Assembly (NCBI GenBank): GCA_003132165.1
Contig: PKWW01000060.1
Span: 46,807-110,806 of the forward strand
Length of the DNA: 64,000 nucleotides
Source of the DNA: Acidimicrobiaceae bacterium
Lineage (GTDB): Bacteria > Actinomycetota > Acidimicrobiia > Acidimicrobiales > RAAP-2
Direction: 5' to 3'
Of this stretch, positions 61,035 through 64,000 are shown one piece after another (within the stretch, counting starts at the first letter, position 1; every line of letters starts with the position of its first letter). Under the pieces are notes generated by a model. The model was not told where the DNA came from. It saw only the letters and a program-made list of their open reading frames with translations, and made no database searches. The position numbers were made by a program, and so were the translations under genes.

Positions 61035-61040
61035 ACTATA
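61035..61040 (-). promoter_or_regulatory. -10 box of the secreted-protein gene
   Basis: TATAGT on the minus strand, 7 bases before the ATG at 61027. Confidence 0.5.
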
Positions 61041-61098
61041 TCAATTCTACCAGCGAGTATCGCCGATAATGTACCTTATGTAAAGTTAGAGAATTCGG

Positions 61099-62373
61099 TC
61101 AAGGAGTGCGCGGCTCGAACGGGTACCCCGCGATGGTGGGTCCGCTCTCGTCCTTCACGGCCACGAGATTCGCTACGACGTACGAGATGTTGTGTTCCTC
61201 GTGGAACTGCGTAGGAAAGAAGGTGTAGAGCCGCGAACTCTGAAACTTACACTTGATCTCCGGCACGAAATTGGCGTAGTCCTTCGAGGTGAAGTACCAG
61301 AAGGAATTCTCGTTGTAGTACGCAACATGGGTCGGGTCTTGAAATGCGCCACGGCCGTCGGTGCTCGGAGTGAGCGTCAGCAGTATCCCCCCGTGAGCGA
61401 GAAGCCTATAGAACTCATTGAAGAGGGCCACCTTGTCGGGGATGTGCTCGATGAAGTCGCTGGCCCGGATCACGCCCACTGACCCGTCGGGAAGGTCAAT
61501 GCCCTTCGTCACGTCACCCACGATCTCTACATCGGGGTGTGCGTACAGGTCAACGCCTATAAAGCCTTCGGGCTTGTTGTGGGCCGCGCCGAGGTCGAGG
61601 GCGAGCAGCCCCCGGCGCTTGGACCACGCGAGCGCGTTCGCCTGAATGTTCTCGTCATATATACGTGTTGTCTCACGCTGGATGTGCTGGTTCGTCTCAG
61701 GTTCAGATTGGGTGTTCAACGGATGCATCCTCTGGAGATACAGACATTTGTCAAGGTGAAAGAAGTCGGTCTGCTGGTACATCCGACACATGATGTCCTG
61801 GTCGTCCAGCACGCCCAAGTCAGCGTTGTACCCACCCACCGCCTCGTAGAGGTCCTTGCGGAAGGCGCGGACGTGGTTGGGAGCGAACCAGATGTAACTC
61901 ACGTTGCTCGGCAGAGGTTTCATAGCGCGGCACTCGAGTACAAGGCGCCCATCGACCTCCGTGTCGCGGTTACGCCAGCCCATGTCGGTGTTGAACATCA
62001 CGCCGTTGCGGGTGCCATCCTCATTGATCTGGGCAGTATTGCTGTACACGAAGCCAACGTAGGGATTATCCTCGAACGCCGCAACTACATCCGCGAGCGC
62101 TGTCGAAGTCAGAATATCGTCATGGTCGAGTTCGACGAGATACTCCCCCTTCGCCAAGACGCAGGCAGCGCGCTTCGCTGCGCCAACGCCCATCTTCTCG
62201 GACGTGGCAGAGATCAGCACCCTCTCGTCTTGGACCTTAGGCGTCCAGGAAGCTCCACCATTTAAGAGAACAATCCACTCCCAGTCGTCGAATGTCTGTG
62301 CGAGCAGCGACGCCAGACACTCGTCGAGAAAGATTGTCCGATGACTTGGGGTAAAGACCGAGACTGTGGGCAT
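61099..62373 (-). CDS. Glycosyltransferase family 2 fused to a SAM methyltransferase-like domain
   Basis: A 424-residue two-domain protein. Residues 1 to about 230 are a GT-A glycosyltransferase with the N-terminal VSVFTPSHR start, the metal/nucleotide motif ELDHDDILT near 102 and a later GVLDDQDIMCRMYQ acceptor-site stretch. Residues about 258-400 resemble a class I methyltransferase: LLALDLGAAHNKPEGFIGVDLY and SDFIEHIPDKVALFNEFYRLLAHGG. ATG at 62373 lies 4 bp after the TPR gene stop, so the two are cotranscribed. It likely modifies a surface glycan or protein; target unknown. Confidence 0.8.
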   Translation of the reverse strand: MPTVSVFTPSHRTIFLDECLASLLAQTFDDWEWIVLLNGGASWTPKVQDERVLISATSEKMGVGAAKRAACVLAKGEYLVELDHDDILTSTALADVVAAFEDNPYVGFVYSNTAQINEDGTRNGVMFNTDMGWRNRDTEVDGRLVLECRAMKPLPSNVSYIWFAPNHVRAFRKDLYEAVGGYNADLGVLDDQDIMCRMYQQTDFFHLDKCLYLQRMHPLNTQSEPETNQHIQRETTRIYDENIQANALAWSKRRGLLALDLGAAHNKPEGFIGVDLYAHPDVEIVGDVTKGIDLPDGSVGVIRASDFIEHIPDKVALFNEFYRLLAHGGILLTLTPSTDGRGAFQDPTHVAYYNENSFWYFTSKDYANFVPEIKCKFQSSRLYTFFPTQFHEEHNISYVVANLVAVKDESGPTIAGYPFEPRTP

Positions 62374-62377
62374 CAAG

Positions 62378-62998
62378 TTACTTCAGCGACGGGAAGTTCG
62401 TCGGCACTCGGGTGGCCAGCGACGGGTTGAACTTGATGGCGAGCTTCACTTCCTTCTTCGCCAATGCAACATTGCCCAGCTGGTTGTTCAAGAGACCAGC
62501 ATTAAAGAGCGTGTTGGGATCGTTGGGCTTGATGGCGAGGATCTTGTCGTAGTCCGTCAGGGCCAACGTGGGGTCGGATGTCGTCTCAACGACCGCCAGG
62601 TTGAACAATGCGGGTAGGTACTTGGCGTCGAGCTGGATGGCATTGGTGTAATCGCCAATGGCGACTGCAGTATTGCCCTCGGAGGTGTTGATCACGCCAA
62701 GGTTGTAGTAGGCGTACGTCGCGAATTCGCCGGTGTTTGCCGTGTCTTGGGCGATCACCTGGTTGTAGTAACTGGCGGCCTGGGTGTTGTCGCCATTCTC
62801 CTGGGCCAACAGACCCTTTTGCATGAGTGCCTTGGGTGAATTGTTGGTGGAATGGATGTGTACGGCGACGAGCACCACTGCTCCCCCACCAAGCACGACA
62901 ACCACGGCAAGACCAATCAGCCACCACTTGAGACGCGACGGCTTCTTCACCTTCGCGGGCTCGCTCGTAACATCGGTAACTTTCTCATGATTTGCCAT
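62378..62998 (-). CDS. Membrane-anchored TPR-repeat protein
   Basis: A 206-residue protein with a Lys-rich cytoplasmic start, one membrane helix (about residues 25-48, LKWWLIGLAVVVVLGGGAVV) and then four or so tetratricopeptide repeats (YYNLGVINTSEG, ALFNLAVVETTSD, TLFNAGLLNNQLGN). TPRs bind partner proteins at or outside the membrane. ATG at 62998 has aaagg 8 bases upstream; the longer frame to 63088 is not needed. It follows the collagen-like gene on the same strand after about 70 bp and precedes the glycosyltransferase. Confidence 0.85.
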   Translation of the reverse strand: MANHEKVTDVTSEPAKVKKPSRLKWWLIGLAVVVVLGGGAVVLVAVHIHSTNNSPKALMQKGLLAQENGDNTQAASYYNQVIAQDTANTGEFATYAYYNLGVINTSEGNTAVAIGDYTNAIQLDAKYLPALFNLAVVETTSDPTLALTDYDKILAIKPNDPNTLFNAGLLNNQLGNVALAKKEVKLAIKFNPSLATRVPTNFPSLK

Positions 62999-63071
62999 TT
63001 CGGACCTTTCGAAGACTCCTAGTGAAACTTTACAGACACCAAGTTCTAACTCGGTGCACTGACCGAGTGAA

Positions 63072-64000
63072 CTACGCCTGCGCTCCAATTACGAACCAGT
63101 CGATAGTGTCGCCCGTCGGAGCCTGGATGTACGAGATTGTAAAGGTCGTAGACGAACTCCCTTGCACTCCAACCGAGGAATTACTCGTTATCGCACCGGT
63201 ACCACTGAACGATACCTCGACTACATCCGATGAGACTGTGCCGACACCGGTAGGTGTGATCGTCACCGTGTGCAACGTGCTTGAGGTTGCCGTCAGACCG
63301 CCTTGCGATCCAGCAGCGTACGTCATAGTGCCGGGATTACCTTGGGAGCCCTGTGGACCCTGCGCACCGGTCGTGCCTTGCGTGCCCGCTGAACCTTGGC
63401 TTCCGACGGCACCCTGGGCGCCGGTCGAACCCTGGAAGCCCTGAGCACCCTGGAAGCCCTGAGCACCCTGGAAGCCCTGCGAACCCTGGAAGCCCTGAGC
63501 ACCCTGGAAGCCCTGAGCACCCTGACTTCCGACGGCACCCTGACTTCCGACGGCACCCTGGGCGCCGGTCGTGCCTTGTGTACCCGTCGTGCCTTGAGCA
63601 CCGGTCGAACCCTGGGTGCCCGTTATTCCCTGTGATCCAGCTGGACCTTGGCTTCCGACGGCGCCCTGGGCACCCTGGGCGCCTTGGGCACCCTGGCTGC
63701 CAACGTTGCCGGCAATCGAACCAGACCATGAAGCGAACGTTCCTGAACCACCAACTGTGTCGACGTTCACCGTAATCGACGTATTCGCTGTAATCGATGT
63801 AATCAAACCCTCCATGTAATCGGAGGGCGTTGTCGGGTAAACGACTCGAACTCTGTCGCCAACGATGTAGGCACCCGTATTAGCGATTCCTGTGAATACC
63901 TTCGAGCCAGTTCCGATTGTGAATGATGCGGTCGAGACGAACGTTGAGTAACCGAGACCGTTCGAACCCTGCGTACCCGTTGTGCCCGTCGTGCCTTGCG
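63072..64000 (-). CDS. Collagen-like repeat protein, 5' end outside window
   Basis: The frame is open through base 64000, so the N-terminus is missing. Seen from the 5' side: a GTTGTTGTQG collagen stretch, a beta-rich insert (GLGYSTFVST... to WSGSIAGN), a second Gly-X-Y region of about 120 residues rich in GAQGFQGSQG and GTTGAQG, and a C-terminal globular domain of about 90 residues ending IDWFVIGAQA. The Gly-X-Y pattern forms a collagen-like triple helix, and the beta domain and tail resemble surface- or phage-fibre-type collagen proteins. Low-complexity DNA repeats underlie it. Confidence 0.8.
   Translation of the reverse strand, partial: QGTTGTTGTQGSNGLGYSTFVSTASFTIGTGSKVFTGIANTGAYIVGDRVRVVYPTTPSDYMEGLITSITANTSITVNVDTVGGSGTFASWSGSIAGNVGSQGAQGAQGAQGAVGSQGPAGSQGITGTQGSTGAQGTTGTQGTTGAQGAVGSQGAVGSQGAQGFQGAQGFQGSQGFQGAQGFQGAQGFQGSTGAQGAVGSQGSAGTQGTTGAQGPQGSQGNPGTMTYAAGSQGGLTATSSTLHTVTITPTGVGTVSSDVVEVSFSGTGAITSNSSVGVQGSSSTTFTISYIQAPTGDTIDWFVIGAQA
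63430..63555. repeat. Seven 18-bp repeats in the collagen-like gene
   Basis: Units of 18 bp run without spacers from 63430 to 63555; five begin ccctggaagccctg and two begin ccctgacttccgacgg. Each codes six residues (two Gly-X-Y triplets). Confidence 0.85.

Noticed and set aside
63430-63555. 18-bp repeats as a CRISPR or mobile-element feature
   Set aside because: They code Gly-X-Y triplets in an open collagen-like frame.

Overview
The window looks like a compact, GC-rich actinobacterial chromosome, most likely a deep-branching lineage such as Acidimicrobiia. The evidence is a complete Pup-proteasome locus (arc, dop, pup, prcB, prcA, pafA), the Tat and HelY genes that follow it, fused FbiC for coenzyme F420, a DUF4193 protein, a short-form Pgi, and many genes with a -10 box placed so that the mRNA would start at the start codon (leaderless). 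The lineage is an inference from gene content only; no search could be run. Most genes are 0-20 bp apart or overlap by 4-8 bp.

Layout. 1-6.0 kb: the C-terminal part of Der, a tiny zinc-ribbon membrane protein, a gamma-carbonic-anhydrase-like protein, then tryptophan synthesis (trpD on minus; trpC-trpF-trpB-trpA on plus, ending in a classic terminator). 6.0-22.3 kb: small-carbon-acid metabolism: a SatP-type acetate transporter behind a cluster of inverted repeats that includes a perfect CRP-type site, acetyl-CoA synthetase, an FAD amine-oxidase-like enzyme, an Old Yellow Enzyme, an FAH-family protein, PEP synthase, an acetyl-CoA hydrolase/CoA-transferase, a sulfate ABC importer operon, and a propionyl-CoA synthetase. 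22.3-26.2 kb: an ABC-ATPase remnant, two small membrane proteins, tRNA-Pro(GGG), and a thiO-thiS operon with an extra 51-aa gene. 26.3-34 kb: glutamate synthase gltBD and an acyl-CoA ligase. 34-41.7 kb (minus): tkt-tal-pgi, then fbiC and a LOG-family gene.

41.7-54.2 kb: a hot-dog thioesterase, three small translationally coupled genes, TrmI, a ferredoxin, the whole Pup-proteasome system, signal peptidase, TatA/B, TatC and a HelY-like helicase. The proteasome genes work together: PafA attaches Pup, Dop removes it, ARC unfolds and feeds targets into PrcAB. 54.2-60.4 kb: a tandem ThyX-like protein whose catalytic motif is degenerate, a DUF4193 zinc-ribbon protein, a GNAT, an unrecognised Arg-rich repeat protein, an HtrA protease and an SDR. 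60.6-64 kb: a more accessory, surface-flavoured stretch with a small secreted protein, a glycosyltransferase-methyltransferase fusion, a TPR membrane protein and a collagen-like repeat protein that runs off the window.

The best candidates for something undescribed are the double ThyX-like protein, the Arg-rich repeat protein at 56.8-58.2 kb, the micro-genes coupled to trmI and thiS, and the surface cluster at the right end. No clear-cut new defence or mobile system was seen.
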